Shown here: piece by piece, positions 18,715 through 27,329 of the stretch
Layout of the letters: each line of letters begins with the position of its first letter
Position numbering within the stretch: position 1 is the stretch's first letter
From: PALSA-693 sp963834725
GTDB lineage: Bacteria > Actinomycetota > Acidimicrobiia > Acidimicrobiales > Palsa-688
Assembly: GCA_963834725.1 (NCBI GenBank)
Contig: CAWICN010000001.1
Location: 5,456,001-5,520,000 of the forward strand
DNA length: 64,000 nucleotides
Direction of reading: 5' to 3'
Position numbers and translations under genes: made by a program
Notes under the pieces: model-generated
The model's input: the letters and a program-made list of their open reading frames with translations, nothing else
Databases searched by the model: none
Told to the model about the DNA's origin: nothing

Positions 18715-19931
18715 TCCGAACCGACGGCGAACGGTCCTGGACCAGGATCGCCGGAGGCGGGACGGCCTCGACCGTGAACGCCAGAGGTGGCACGGCCTCG
18801 ACTGTGAACGCCAGAGGCAGGACGGCCTGGGCTGTGATCGCCGGAGGCGGGACCGGCGGACACGTCGTTCCGGCCATCGCCATCGGGCAGGCCCTGGTGG
18901 AGCGCGGCCATCAGCCGGACAGCGTCCGCTTCCTGGGATCCAGCCGGGGGCTGGAACAAACCATGGTCCCAAGGGCCGGGTTCGAGGTGATCCTACTCCC
19001 GGGGCGGGGTATCGCCCGCCGGCTCACGGTCGACAACATTGGTGCCGTGGCCGGCTTGCTGGCCGCGATGGTCCAGGCGGTCGCCCTGCTCGCCCGGCTC
19101 CGCCCGCAGGTCGTGATCACGGTCGGCGGTTACGCCAGCGTGGCCGGAGCTCTCGCTGCCGTGGTGTGGCGCGTTCCCCTCGTCGTAGCCGAGCAGAACG
19201 CCGTGCCCGGTCTCGCCAACCGCCTGGCCGGCCGGTTCGCAGTCGCGTGCGCGGTTTCTTTCCCCGGTACGCCCCTGCCCCGAGCGGTGGTGACCGGAAA
19301 CCCGGTACGGCGGCAGATCCTGAGCGTCGATCGCAGTGACGCCGGGCGGGCCACGGCCCGTGAGGCGCTCGGCCTGCCCGTCGACCGGGTCGTGGTGGCG
19401 GTGACGGGTGGTTCGCTTGGCGCCGGGCGCATCAACACGGCGGTCCTTCGCCTGGTTGCCAGATGGTCGGGCCGCGCCGATGTCGCCATGCGCCACGTGA
19501 TCGGCGAGCGGGACTTTGAGGCGTGCGTCGCCGGTGCACCGCCACCGGTGCCGGGGGGTCTTATCTACCAGCAGGTGCGCTTCGAGGATCACATGGAGCT
19601 GCTGCTCTCGGCGGCCGATGTCGCCGTGCAGCGAGCCGGCGCCAGTACGGTCGCCGAGCTGACCGTGGCTGGACTGCCGGCCATCCTCGTGCCGCTCCCG
19701 GGCGCACCGGGCGACCACCAGACGGCCAATGCGCAGCGGCTGGCTTCGGCGGGCGCTGCGGTGTTGATCCCGGACGGCGAATTCGACGCCACCCGCCTGG
19801 CCGTCGAACTCGATCGACTCATCGAGGACGCTCCGCTCCGGCGCACCATGGGCGCAGCCGCCCGGGCCCTCGCCCGCCCCGAGGCCGCCCAGGCGGTCGC
19901 CACCCTGGCCGAGGAGCACGCCCGTGGCTGA
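18711..19931 (+). CDS. murG: MurG GlcNAc transferase with duplicated N-terminus
   Basis: Makes lipid II by adding GlcNAc to lipid I at the membrane face. Conserved AGGGTGGHVVPAIAIGQALV, GGYASVAGALAAV, AEQNAVPGLANRLAGRF, GGSLGAGRIN and RAGASTVAELTVAGLPAILV. The GTG at 18711 overlaps the ftsW stop (GTGA). The first 40 codons consist of three 30-bp repeats that look like copies of the glycine-loop region itself; GTG at 18834, directly before the real loop, would give a normal-length protein and is a strong alternative start. Confidence 0.94.
   Translation: MIRTDGERSWTRIAGGGTASTVNARGGTASTVNARGRTAWAVIAGGGTGGHVVPAIAIGQALVERGHQPDSVRFLGSSRGLEQTMVPRAGFEVILLPGRGIARRLTVDNIGAVAGLLAAMVQAVALLARLRPQVVITVGGYASVAGALAAVVWRVPLVVAEQNAVPGLANRLAGRFAVACAVSFPGTPLPRAVVTGNPVRRQILSVDRSDAGRATAREALGLPVDRVVVAVTGGSLGAGRINTAVLRLVARWSGRADVAMRHVIGERDFEACVAGAPPPVPGGLIYQQVRFEDHMELLLSAADVAVQRAGASTVAELTVAGLPAILVPLPGAPGDHQTANAQRLASAGAAVLIPDGEFDATRLAVELDRLIEDAPLRRTMGAAARALARPEAAQAVATLAEEHARG
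18751..18860 (+). repeat. 30-bp tandem repeats at the murG 5' end
   Basis: Three contiguous 30-bp units (18751, 18781, 18811) begin CCGGAGGCGGGACGGC or close variants, and a fourth partial unit at 18841 is the genuine glycine-rich loop. Each unit ends in GTGAAC or GTGATC, so each carries a possible GTG start. Confidence 0.9.
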
Positions 19932-21531
19932 CCCGGACCGCGGGTCGAGCCGGCCGGACCTGCCGGCTGGGGCGGGGCCGGACCTGAGAGATGGCGGGGG
20001 GGCGGACCTGTCGGCTGGGGCGGGGCCGGACCTGAGGGATGGCGGGGGGGCGGACCTGTCGGCTGGGGCGCGGCCGGACCTGAGCCGGCCGCGGCAGGTC
20101 CACATCATCGGCGTCGGCGGAGCGGGCATGAGCGCCATCGCCACCGTGCTGCTCGCGATGGGCCACCGGGTGAGCGGCAGCGATACGGCCGATTCCGACC
20201 GGCTGCGACGCCTGGCCCGAGCCGGTGCCGAAGTGCACGTCGGCCACGACCTGCGCTGGCTCGGCGATGCAGACGTCGTCACCATCTCCACCGCCATCCC
20301 GTCGACGAACGCCGAGATGGTTGAGGCGGGGCGTCGCGGGCTGCGGGTATGGCGGCGGGCCGAACTGCTGGCCGCCATCTGCCGTGAACGCCGGACCGTC
20401 GCCGTAGCGGGCACCCACGGGAAGACGACGACCTCGGCGATGCTGGCAGTCATCCTTCGCCACGCCGGTGTGCGCCCGGGCTACATCATCGGCGGCGACC
20501 TCATCGGTGGCGATCCGATCGGCGGCGACCCGGTCGGGACGGCTTCGGCGGCGGCGTGGGATCCGGGTGGGGAGTGGCTCGTGGTCGAGGCGGACGAGAG
20601 CGACGGCACCTTCCTCGGCCTCGGCGCCGAAGCGGTGGTGGTGACCAGTGTCGAGCCCGACCATCTGGATTTCTACGGTGATTTCAGCACGCTCCGGCAG
20701 GCGTTCCTCCGTTTCGCGGCGGCCGCTCCCGGACCTCGCGTGGTATGCGCCGACGAGCCCGGGGCCATGGCGCTGGCCGGTGTGATCGCCGCGCCTGAGC
20801 CGGTGACCGGCGAGCTTGGGACGATGGCCGCCGTCACGACGTACGGCACAAGCACAGGAGCCATGATCCGCATCGAGGACCTGGCCCTCGGGGCTGCGGG
20901 CGCGGCCTTCTCGCTCCGGTTAGCGGGCCGCCGGTTGACGACGGTGTGGCTCGGGGTTCCCGGCCTTCACAATGTGCGCAATGCGACCGCCGCCCTCACG
21001 ATGGCGCACCGCCTCGGGATCCCGTGGGCAACGGGTGCGGCGGCATTACGAGGCTTCCGGGGCGTCGCCCGCCGCTTCGAGCGGCGGGGCGAACGCGACG
21101 GCATCACGTTCATCGACGACTACGGCCATCTGCCCGGAGAGGTGGCGTCCGCGCTCGGGGCCGCGACCGGCCGATGGGATCGGGTGGTCGCGGTCTTCCA
21201 ACCCCACCGCTATTCGCGCACCGAAGCTCTGTGGCCGGATTTCGCCGACGCATTCACGGATGCCGACGTCCTCGTGGTGACCGACATCTATCCCGCCGGC
21301 GAGCCGGCGCGACCGGGGATCACGGGCCGGCTGATCGCCGACGCCGTCCGCGGCGCTCATCCCGACAGGGACGTCCGCTACGCGCCGACCCTCGACGATG
21401 CTGCGGTAGAGCTACGGCGTGTTCTTCAACGGGGAGATCTCTGCCTCACGCTGGGCGCCGGTGACCTGACCACATTACCGGAGCGGTTCCTCGGGCCACC
21501 GGGTGGACGGGTGGGGAGCGAAGCCGGGTGA
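19924..21531 (+). CDS. murC: UDP-MurNAc:L-alanine ligase MurC
   Basis: First stem-peptide ligase. VHIIGVGGAGMSAIATVLL lies at about residue 59, after a repeat-built tail (AGAGPDLRDGGGADLS twice). ATP loop VAGTHGKTTTSAMLAVIL, VEADESDGTFLGL, EPDHLDFYGDF, FIDDYGHLPGEV and FQPHRYSRTEAL are present. The tail is not part of the usual protein. GTG at 19924 overlaps the murG end by 8 bp; the stop overlaps murB (GTGA). Confidence 0.95.
   Translation: MADPDRGSSRPDLPAGAGPDLRDGGGADLSAGAGPDLRDGGGADLSAGARPDLSRPRQVHIIGVGGAGMSAIATVLLAMGHRVSGSDTADSDRLRRLARAGAEVHVGHDLRWLGDADVVTISTAIPSTNAEMVEAGRRGLRVWRRAELLAAICRERRTVAVAGTHGKTTTSAMLAVILRHAGVRPGYIIGGDLIGGDPIGGDPVGTASAAAWDPGGEWLVVEADESDGTFLGLGAEAVVVTSVEPDHLDFYGDFSTLRQAFLRFAAAAPGPRVVCADEPGAMALAGVIAAPEPVTGELGTMAAVTTYGTSTGAMIRIEDLALGAAGAAFSLRLAGRRLTTVWLGVPGLHNVRNATAALTMAHRLGIPWATGAAALRGFRGVARRFERRGERDGITFIDDYGHLPGEVASALGAATGRWDRVVAVFQPHRYSRTEALWPDFADAFTDADVLVVTDIYPAGEPARPGITGRLIADAVRGAHPDRDVRYAPTLDDAAVELRRVLQRGDLCLTLGAGDLTTLPERFLGPPGGRVGSEAG
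19964..20092 (+). repeat. 48-bp tandem repeats at the murC 5' end
   Basis: CGGCTGGGGCG recurs at 19964, 20012 and 20060, giving two 48-bp units plus a partial third, nearly identical. The unit is 16 codons, so the frame is kept. Confidence 0.9.
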
Positions 21532-22526
21532 CCTGCCGCGACGCTGATCCTCCTCGTGACGGACTCCGGGCAGCCATCCGCAGGGCCTCGGCGTTCTTGG
21601 CTCCGCTCGGCGACGGGGTCGTCGCCGGAGGCCCCATCGGACCCCTGACCACGTATCGGGTGGGAGGACGGGCCGCCCTACTCGTCACGGTGACCGGGGT
21701 GGAGGACCTGGCCCTGGTCCGGGCGGCGATCCGGGCGTCCGGATTGCCCGTCCTGGTCATCGGACGGGGATCCAATCTTCTCGTGGCCGACTCCGGCTTC
21801 TCGGGCATCGGCGTCGTGCTCGATCCGTCCGGCTTCGGTTCGGTTCGCATCGACGGGGCGGTGGTGCGTGCTGGTGGAGCCGTGCCCTTGCCGGCCCTGG
21901 CTCGCCAGACGGTCGAGGCCGGCCTGACCGGTCTGGAATGGGCGGTCGGCGTTCCTGGTTCGGTTGGCGGGGCGGTACACATGAACGCGGGCGGGCACGG
22001 TTCGGACATCGCCCACACCCTCCGCGCCTGCCAGGTGGTGGATGTCGGTGGCGACGGACCCGGCGACGCCTTCTGGGTGAGCGGCCCCGAGCTGCGCTTC
22101 GGCTACCGGACGTCCGCCATCCAGGCCACGCAGGTGGTGGTGGACGCAGAGTTCGAGGTGCGTCCCGGCGACCCGGCCGAAGGGCGGGCCGCGATCCGCG
22201 ACATTGTGCGCTGGAGGCGCCAACATCAGCCTGGCGGGCAGAACGCCGGCTCGGTCTTCACCAACCCGCCAGGCGAGCCGCCGGCCAACTCGGCCGGCTG
22301 GCTGATCGAGACGGCCGGATGTAAAAGCCGGCGAGTAGGGAGCGCCATGGTGTCGCCCAAACACGCCAACTTCATCCAGGCCGACGATGGCGGTTCCGCC
22401 GACGATGTCCGTCGGCTGATGGAAGTAGTGCGACGTGAGGTGCAGCGCGTCCATGGCATCGATCTGTGTGCGGAGGTACGGATGGTCGGATTCTCCGAAG
22501 TCTCAACGTCTAGTGGAGAGTTGTAG
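21528..22526 (+). CDS. murB: UDP-N-acetylenolpyruvoylglucosamine reductase MurB
   Basis: FAD enzyme that reduces UDP-GlcNAc-enolpyruvate to UDP-MurNAc. Start of the FAD domain TTYRVGGRAALLV, IGRGSNLLVADSGF, GLEWAVGVPGSVGGAVHMNA, FGYRTSA and the C-terminal NAGSVFTNPPG (catalytic Ser) and SPKHANFI. The type is the short actinobacterial MurB. GTG overlaps the murC stop (GTGA); ends with a TAG sharing one base with the ftsQ start. Confidence 0.96.
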   Translation: MTCRDADPPRDGLRAAIRRASAFLAPLGDGVVAGGPIGPLTTYRVGGRAALLVTVTGVEDLALVRAAIRASGLPVLVIGRGSNLLVADSGFSGIGVVLDPSGFGSVRIDGAVVRAGGAVPLPALARQTVEAGLTGLEWAVGVPGSVGGAVHMNAGGHGSDIAHTLRACQVVDVGGDGPGDAFWVSGPELRFGYRTSAIQATQVVVDAEFEVRPGDPAEGRAAIRDIVRWRRQHQPGGQNAGSVFTNPPGEPPANSAGWLIETAGCKSRRVGSAMVSPKHANFIQADDGGSADDVRRLMEVVRREVQRVHGIDLCAEVRMVGFSEVSTSSGEL

Positions 22527-23605
22527 TGGAACCGCCTCTCGGACCGCCACCCCCGATTCCGGCTGCGCCTCCGCCGGACGAACCCGGCACCGCGACCCTT
22601 ACCGTGGGGCCGGACCAACCGGGCACCACGACCGGTGTCATGGAGCCGGACCTACCCGGCACCACTACCCTTACCATGAGGCCGAGCTTCACCCCATCCG
22701 GTCGGCTCCCGATCGATCCCCGTTTCGCCCTCCGGCGGACCGAGATCGGTCGCCGGCAAAGTCGCCGGCGGATGCGGATCCTGGCGGCGGTGGGCGCGGC
22801 CGTGGTCGTGGTCGCGGGGGCGGTGGGGTCGCTGTACACCCCCGTGTGGTCTCTGCGTCATGTCCGGGTGACGGTGGTTGGCGCCGTCCCGCGGTCCGAG
22901 GTGCTTTCGATCGCCGGGCTGGCCCACCCCAGGCCGCTGATCGAGATCAACACCGGCAAGCTCGCGGTGCGCCTCGACGCCGTGGTGGATCTGGGGGGCG
23001 CCCGGGTCGGTCGGGCCTGGCCGTCCACGGTCGACATCGCGGTCACACAGCGGACACCGGTTGCGGTGGTGGCCCTACCTGCCGGAGGCTCGGCAGCAGG
23101 CTGGGCGACGGTGGACGCGACCGGTCGTGTCCTTGCGGACGTGATGGCGCCACCGCCCGGGCTGCCGGTGCTCCAGAAGGTGGGGCGGGTCCCACCTCTC
23201 GGGCTGTGGCTGCCGGGGTCGGCGGGCCCGAAAGTGGACCCGCTTCCCCCTTCCGGTATCGGCACCGCGAGCGACCGGTCGCTCGTCGACCTCAACGCCG
23301 CGCCCGACAGCCCGACCGTCCCGGCTGGAACCGCGGCCGCCCTGGCGGTGTCCGTGGCATTGCCTCCGTCGGTACGCTCGGCGGTCCTGAGCATCGGGGC
23401 GGGGCCGGGCAGCCAGCTGACGATGGCGGTTCTGCCCCCCACCATCGCGGCGGGGTCCATCCCGGTGAACCTCGGCGACGGGTCGCTCTTGGCCCAGAAG
23501 CTGACGGCACTCACTGCGCTGATGACCCAGGCGAACCTCTCGGGGGCGGCGGGGATCAATCTGACCGTCCCCGACCGCCCCGCCGTGGAGTCAGGCGAGT
23601 CTTGA
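22526..23605 (+). CDS. ftsQ: Cell division protein FtsQ
   Basis: Bitopic divisome protein. A Pro/Thr-rich cytoplasmic tail of about 90 residues contains three 12-residue repeats (PGTTTLTMRPSF type). One membrane helix (about residues 93-112) is followed by the POTRA domain (VWSLRHVRVTVVGAVPRSEV, INTGKLAVRLDAV, GRAWPSTVDIAVTQRTPVAV) and the FtsQ beta domain. GTG start right at the murB stop. It is the last gene before the gap ahead of ftsZ. Confidence 0.93.
   Translation: MEPPLGPPPPIPAAPPPDEPGTATLTVGPDQPGTTTGVMEPDLPGTTTLTMRPSFTPSGRLPIDPRFALRRTEIGRRQSRRRMRILAAVGAAVVVVAGAVGSLYTPVWSLRHVRVTVVGAVPRSEVLSIAGLAHPRPLIEINTGKLAVRLDAVVDLGGARVGRAWPSTVDIAVTQRTPVAVVALPAGGSAAGWATVDATGRVLADVMAPPPGLPVLQKVGRVPPLGLWLPGSAGPKVDPLPPSGIGTASDRSLVDLNAAPDSPTVPAGTAAALAVSVALPPSVRSAVLSIGAGPGSQLTMAVLPPTIAAGSIPVNLGDGSLLAQKLTALTALMTQANLSGAAGINLTVPDRPAVESGES
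22583..22690 (+). repeat. 36-bp tandem repeats in the ftsQ tail
   Basis: Units start at 22583, 22619 and 22655, each encoding PGT followed by Thr-rich and acidic residues; the third shares ACCCTTACC with the first. Confidence 0.8.
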
Positions 23606-23664
23606 CGACCCGCCTGACTCCCGATACTGTCTCGACACTCGGCGTAGGTTGATATAAGTGTCTA

Positions 23665-23695
23665 CTTGACCTCAAGTTCTTCCCTTGACATCAAG
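23665..23695. promoter_or_regulatory. Paired CTTGANNTCAAG palindromes upstream of ftsZ
   Basis: CTTGACCTCAAG (23665-23676) and CTTGACATCAAG (23684-23695) are near-identical 12-bp palindromes, start to start 19 bp. They look like an operator for a dimeric regulator in the 364-bp gap between ftsQ and ftsZ. The regulator is unknown; the half-sites also resemble -35 boxes, but no matching -10 follows. Confidence 0.5.
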
Positions 23696-23969
23696 TTTCT
23701 CCTGAGCATCCCACGTTCCGGTCTCCTGACGTGGCACGCTCATCAGCTATGGATCGTGGCTCGTTCTCGGACTGGCCGTGTCGTCGGCGTGGCGGTGGCC
23801 CATGCGCCGATCGCTGGTCACTTCCACACGACCCTGATCTGCCCGCACCCTTGACTCACCCCCCGTTTTGCCAACTCATCGCATCCAGGATTTGCTCATC
23901 CAGGATTTGACCGCTATCGATAGCCAGCCGGCCGTGGGCCGACCTGGTGCTGTACCCGGGAGGGTCCAC
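23696..23969 (+). promoter_or_regulatory. Rest of the ftsQ-ftsZ gap
   Basis: Contains a 13-bp direct repeat CATCCAGGATTTG (23882 and 23897) and a perfect 12-bp palindrome GCTATCGATAGC (23913-23924). GGGAGGG at 23958-23964 is the ftsZ ribosome-binding site. A 62-codon open frame at 23666-23854 has no recognisable features and I do not call it a gene. ftsZ often has its own promoters here; none is convincing by eye. Confidence 0.4.
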
Positions 23970-25049
23970 ATGGCCGTTGCTGCGCAAAACTACATTGCCG
24001 TCATCAAGGTCGTCGGTATCGGCGGCGGCGGGGTTAACGCGGTGGACCGGATGATCGACGCCGGCCTCAAAGGTGTCGAGTTCATTGCCGTCAACACCGA
24101 CGCTCAGGCCCTGTTGATGAGCGACGCAGACGTGAAGCTCGACATCGGCCGCCAGCTCACCCGGGGACTCGGCGCGGGAAGCGACCCCGAAGTGGGGCGC
24201 GCCGCTGCAGAAGAGCATCGGGACGAGATCGAGGAGGTGCTCAAGGGCGCGGACATGGTGTTCATCACGGCCGGAAAGGGCGGCGGGACCGGGACCGGTG
24301 GGGGGCCGGTCGTGGCCGAGGTAGCCAAGTCGCTCGGCGCGCTCACGATCGGCGTCGTCACCCGGCCGTTTGCTTTCGAGGGCCGGCGCCGCTCGATCCA
24401 GGCCGAAGCGGGGATCCAGCGGCTCAAGGAGAAGGTCGACACCCTTATCGTCATCCCCAACGACCGGCTCCTCACCGTGTCGAGCGACAAGACGTCGATG
24501 GTGAACGCCTTCAAGATGGCGGACGAGGTGCTCCTTCAGGGCGTCCAGGGCATCACCGACCTGATCACCACCCCGGGACTGATCAACACCGACTTCGCCG
24601 ATGTCAAGATGATCATGAACAACGCCGGCAGCGCCATCATGGGCATCGGCACGGCCTCCGGCGATAACCGCGCCGTCACCGCGGCCAAGCTGGCTATCAC
24701 CTCGCCGCTGCTCGAAGCCTCCGTCGAAGGCGCCCGGGGAATATTGCTCAACATCGCCGGCGGCAGCGATATCGGTCTCTTCGAGGTCAACGAGGCAGCG
24801 GAAATTATTCATGGCGTCGCTCATCCCGAAGCCAACATCATTTTCGGCCAGGTCATCGACGACTCCATGGGCGATGAGGTACGGGTGACGGTGATCGCAG
24901 CGGGCTTCGAACGCTGGGACGATCAACCACTCCGGGACCGGCCGACCAGTTCCGGCATCGGGCTACTGGAAACCGAGCGCGAGCTGCGTGACGAAGAGGA
25001 GCTCGGTCTGGCCAATGACGAGTTCGACGTTCCGGACTTCCTCAAGTAG
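23970..25049 (+). CDS. ftsZ: Cell division GTPase FtsZ
   Basis: Tubulin homologue forming the Z ring. N-terminal IKVVGIGGGGVNAVDRMIDA, the tubulin signature GKGGGTGTGGGPVVAEVAK, and T7-loop region VDTLIVIPNDRLL through NTDFADVKMIM are intact. The C-terminal tail is short and ends DVPDFLK, the peptide that binds SepF in actinobacteria. The ATG at 23970 is chosen for its strong upstream GGGAGGG; an in-frame ATG at 23868 lacks family support. sepF lies four genes downstream; ftsA is absent. Confidence 0.98.
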   Translation: MAVAAQNYIAVIKVVGIGGGGVNAVDRMIDAGLKGVEFIAVNTDAQALLMSDADVKLDIGRQLTRGLGAGSDPEVGRAAAEEHRDEIEEVLKGADMVFITAGKGGGTGTGGGPVVAEVAKSLGALTIGVVTRPFAFEGRRRSIQAEAGIQRLKEKVDTLIVIPNDRLLTVSSDKTSMVNAFKMADEVLLQGVQGITDLITTPGLINTDFADVKMIMNNAGSAIMGIGTASGDNRAVTAAKLAITSPLLEASVEGARGILLNIAGGSDIGLFEVNEAAEIIHGVAHPEANIIFGQVIDDSMGDEVRVTVIAAGFERWDDQPLRDRPTSSGIGLLETERELRDEEELGLANDEFDVPDFLK

Positions 25050-25736
25050 GTGATGGACCGCGCAGTCGATGGGTATCCAGCCGACTGGACGCTGGCGGCC
25101 GGCATCCGGGTGCGCAGCACCGGATGCGCGCAGGGAGATCTGGGCGGAACCGGCTCGAAGGTTGACCGCCGGCGCCGCGCCGTGGTCGACCTGCCCTGGA
25201 CCGTGCTCGAGCAGGTGCACGGCGCCCGGGTGGTGGTAGTGGAACAGCCCGGAGGGGCGAGCGGCACGGAGGCCGACGCAGCCATCGCCACCGGAAGCGG
25301 GGCGGCTTTGGCGGTCTTGACCGCGGACTGCGCCCCCGTGGGGTTCGCCAGCCCGGAGTCGATATTGGGCGTCGCCCATGTGGGATGGAAAGGATTGCGG
25401 GCCGGAGTAGTCGAAGCGACGGTCACGAGCATGCGCCGCCTGGGCGCGACCCGTATCGAGGCGGCGCTCGGCCCCTGCATCCACCCGTGCTGCTACCCGT
25501 TTGACCCCGAGGAAGTGGATCGGCTGGCGGCGCGGTTCGGCGAGCAGGTGCGGGCGGTCGACCGGCACGGGTCGAGCGCGTTCGATGTTCCCGCCGGGGT
25601 CAAGGCCGCGCTCCATTCGTCGGGTGTCGTCCTGGTCGGCGATGCCGACCTGTGCACCGGCTGCTCGGACGATCACTGGTCATGGCGCCAGTCCGGAGTC
25701 CCCTTCCGCCAGGCGACCGTCGTATGGCGACCGTGA
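25050..25736 (+). CDS. pgeF: PgeF/YlmD family (purine nucleoside phosphorylase / laccase-domain) protein
   Basis: Member of the DUF152 family, shown in other species to act as a purine nucleoside phosphorylase or to edit wrong amino acids in peptidoglycan precursors. Zinc-site and core motifs: LEQVHGARVVVV, LTADCAPVGF, GVAHVGWKGLRAGVV and ALGPCIHPCCYPFD. The GTG follows the ftsZ stop with no gap. Its neighbours (ftsZ, yggS) are the usual actinobacterial order. Confidence 0.9.
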   Translation: MMDRAVDGYPADWTLAAGIRVRSTGCAQGDLGGTGSKVDRRRRAVVDLPWTVLEQVHGARVVVVEQPGGASGTEADAAIATGSGAALAVLTADCAPVGFASPESILGVAHVGWKGLRAGVVEATVTSMRRLGATRIEAALGPCIHPCCYPFDPEEVDRLAARFGEQVRAVDRHGSSAFDVPAGVKAALHSSGVVLVGDADLCTGCSDDHWSWRQSGVPFRQATVVWRP

Positions 25737-26467
25737 GCCCGCCGGCTCCCCCGGAGCCTCCGACGGCCGGGGCGGCCGGGGTGCCACCGACGCCGGAGAT
25801 GTCACCGACACCCGAGTTGATCGCGTCCCGGCTCGCAGCCGTGCGGCGCCGATTACAGGCTGCTGGGCGGGATCCCGATTCGTTTCGCATCATTGCCGTA
25901 ACCAAAGGGTGCGGACCCGAGACCGTCGAGGCGGCCCGATCAGCCGGGCTTCCCGACGTCGGCGAAAACTACGCGCAGGAGCTGCTGGCCAAGGCGGCCG
26001 CCGGACCGAAGGAGGTGCGGTGGCATTTTCTCGGCGCGGTCCAGCGCAACAAGGTCAGGCGACTGGCACCCCTCGTGTCGAGCTGGCACGCTATCGACCG
26101 GCTGGTCGCGGCCGACGCGGTCGCGGCCGCCAGCCCGGGGGCGGAGGTGTTCGTGGAGGTCAACCTGACCAGTATCCCGGGCCGGCCGGGATGTCGTCCG
26201 GACGACCTCCCGGCCCTGGTCGAGCACTGCCGAAACCGGCCACTGGCCTTGAGCGGACTGATGACCGTCGCCCCTGCTGGGGATCTGGCGGGAGCCCGCG
26301 AGTGCTTTCGTCGGTTGGCCCGTTTGGCCCAGCAGCTGAGGCTCCGCGAACTTTCCATGGGTATGAGCGATGATTTCGAAGTGGCTGCACAGGAGGGCGC
26401 GACTACCCTCCGGCTCGGGCGGGTCCTCTTCGGGTCCCGACCGGGTTCACGGTCGGGACCACGATAG
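25724..26467 (+). CDS. PLP homeostasis protein YggS/PROSC family
   Basis: Single-domain alanine-racemase-fold protein carrying PLP without catalytic activity, involved in vitamin B6 homeostasis. The PLP lysine is in IIAVTKGCGPETVEAA; GENYAQELLAKA, WHFLGAVQRNKVRRL, and SMGMSDDFEVAAQEGATTLR (with LGRVLFG after) are typical. The ATG at 25724 overlaps pgeF by 13 bp; a GTG at 25733 overlaps the stop as GTGA and is equally possible. The first 25 residues are Pro-rich and not conserved. Confidence 0.93.
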   Translation: MATVSPPAPPEPPTAGAAGVPPTPEMSPTPELIASRLAAVRRRLQAAGRDPDSFRIIAVTKGCGPETVEAARSAGLPDVGENYAQELLAKAAAGPKEVRWHFLGAVQRNKVRRLAPLVSSWHAIDRLVAADAVAAASPGAEVFVEVNLTSIPGRPGCRPDDLPALVEHCRNRPLALSGLMTVAPAGDLAGARECFRRLARLAQQLRLRELSMGMSDDFEVAAQEGATTLRLGRVLFGSRPGSRSGPR

Positions 26468-26493
26468 GATTTGCGTTTAGTGGGAGGCTGCTG

Positions 26494-27015
26494 ATGTCAT
26501 CAGGGATCGTGCGGAAGGCCATGGTGTACCTGGGCCTCACCGATGACGAGTTCGAGGACTTTGAAGGCTACGACGAAGGTGGATCCTCGCCCCCCCGGCG
26601 CCACCCCGAGCCCGCCGAGACCAACTCGGGTCAGGTATCTGCGGTGCGCCCTCTCAGCCGGGACGCGAGCGGCGAGGTGTCCAATGGCGTCACGGTGACA
26701 CCGCGACCTGCGGTCGTGCGCCCGATCACCCCGATGCAGAGCGCCAAGGTCCATGTGGTTGCCCCCGCCAAGTTCGCTGACGCCCAGGAGATCGGCGATC
26801 GCTTCAAAAACGGCCAGCCCGTCATCGTCAACCTTCAGGCCAACGAGCGGGAGCTGGCGCGCCGAATGATCGACTTCTGCAGCGGCGTGACCTACGCCCT
26901 GGGCGGAAGCATGGACAAGGTCGCCGATCAGGTGTTCCTGTTGACCCCGTCCAACGTGGAGGTGTCCGCGGAGGAGAAGCGGCGGTTGCAGGAGCGGGGC
27001 CTGTATCGGTCCTGA
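26494..27015 (+). CDS. sepF: Cell division protein SepF
   Basis: Membrane anchor for FtsZ in bacteria lacking FtsA. An N-terminal amphipathic stretch (IVRKAMVYLGLTDDEF) is followed by an acidic/Pro linker and the SepF domain (AKVHVVAPAKFADAQEIGDR, VIVNLQANERELARRMIDFC, SGVTYALGGSMDKVADQVFL). Good GGGAGG ribosome-binding site. Its presence with no ftsA in the cluster fits actinobacterial Z-ring anchoring. Confidence 0.96.
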   Translation: MSSGIVRKAMVYLGLTDDEFEDFEGYDEGGSSPPRRHPEPAETNSGQVSAVRPLSRDASGEVSNGVTVTPRPAVVRPITPMQSAKVHVVAPAKFADAQEIGDRFKNGQPVIVNLQANERELARRMIDFCSGVTYALGGSMDKVADQVFLLTPSNVEVSAEEKRRLQERGLYRS

Positions 27016-27020
27016 CGAGT

Positions 27021-27278
27021 TTGCGCGCTGGAAACATCCTCTACGACCTCGGTCAGCTCTATGTGCTGATCCTGGTGGTGCGAGCGGTGCTGAGCTGGTT
27101 CCCGTACCATTCTGACTCGCCACTCAATCCGGTCCGACGGGTGGTGATCACGCTGACCGAGCCCGTGCTCGCGCCTTTTCGCAGGGTGATCCCCCCGGTC
27201 GGGATGTTCGACCTGTCGTTTCTGGTGGCCTTCATCGTCGTCGAGGTGATCGTCAGCCAGGTGCTCGCCCGCTTGTAG
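27021..27278 (+). CDS. YggT family membrane protein
   Basis: Small two-helix membrane protein of the YggT family, regularly found between sepF and divIVA. Sequence shows LYVLILVVRAVLSWFPYH, then PLNPVRRVVITLTEPVLAPF RR (split here) and a second helix FLVAFIVVEVIVSQVLA. A TTG start 5 bp after sepF is the only reasonable start. Exact function is not known; proposed roles are in division-site membrane organisation or osmotic response. Confidence 0.9.
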   Translation: MRAGNILYDLGQLYVLILVVRAVLSWFPYHSDSPLNPVRRVVITLTEPVLAPFRRVIPPVGMFDLSFLVAFIVVEVIVSQVLARL

Positions 27279-27329
27279 CCGGCGGTCCCGATTAGGGACT
27301 CGATCCTGCACCGGAACTAGCATGGCAGT

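Noticed and set aside
23666..23854. 62-codon open frame in the ftsQ-ftsZ gap
   Set aside because: No ribosome-binding site, no domain or hydrophobic pattern, and it covers the palindrome pair, so it is probably not a gene.
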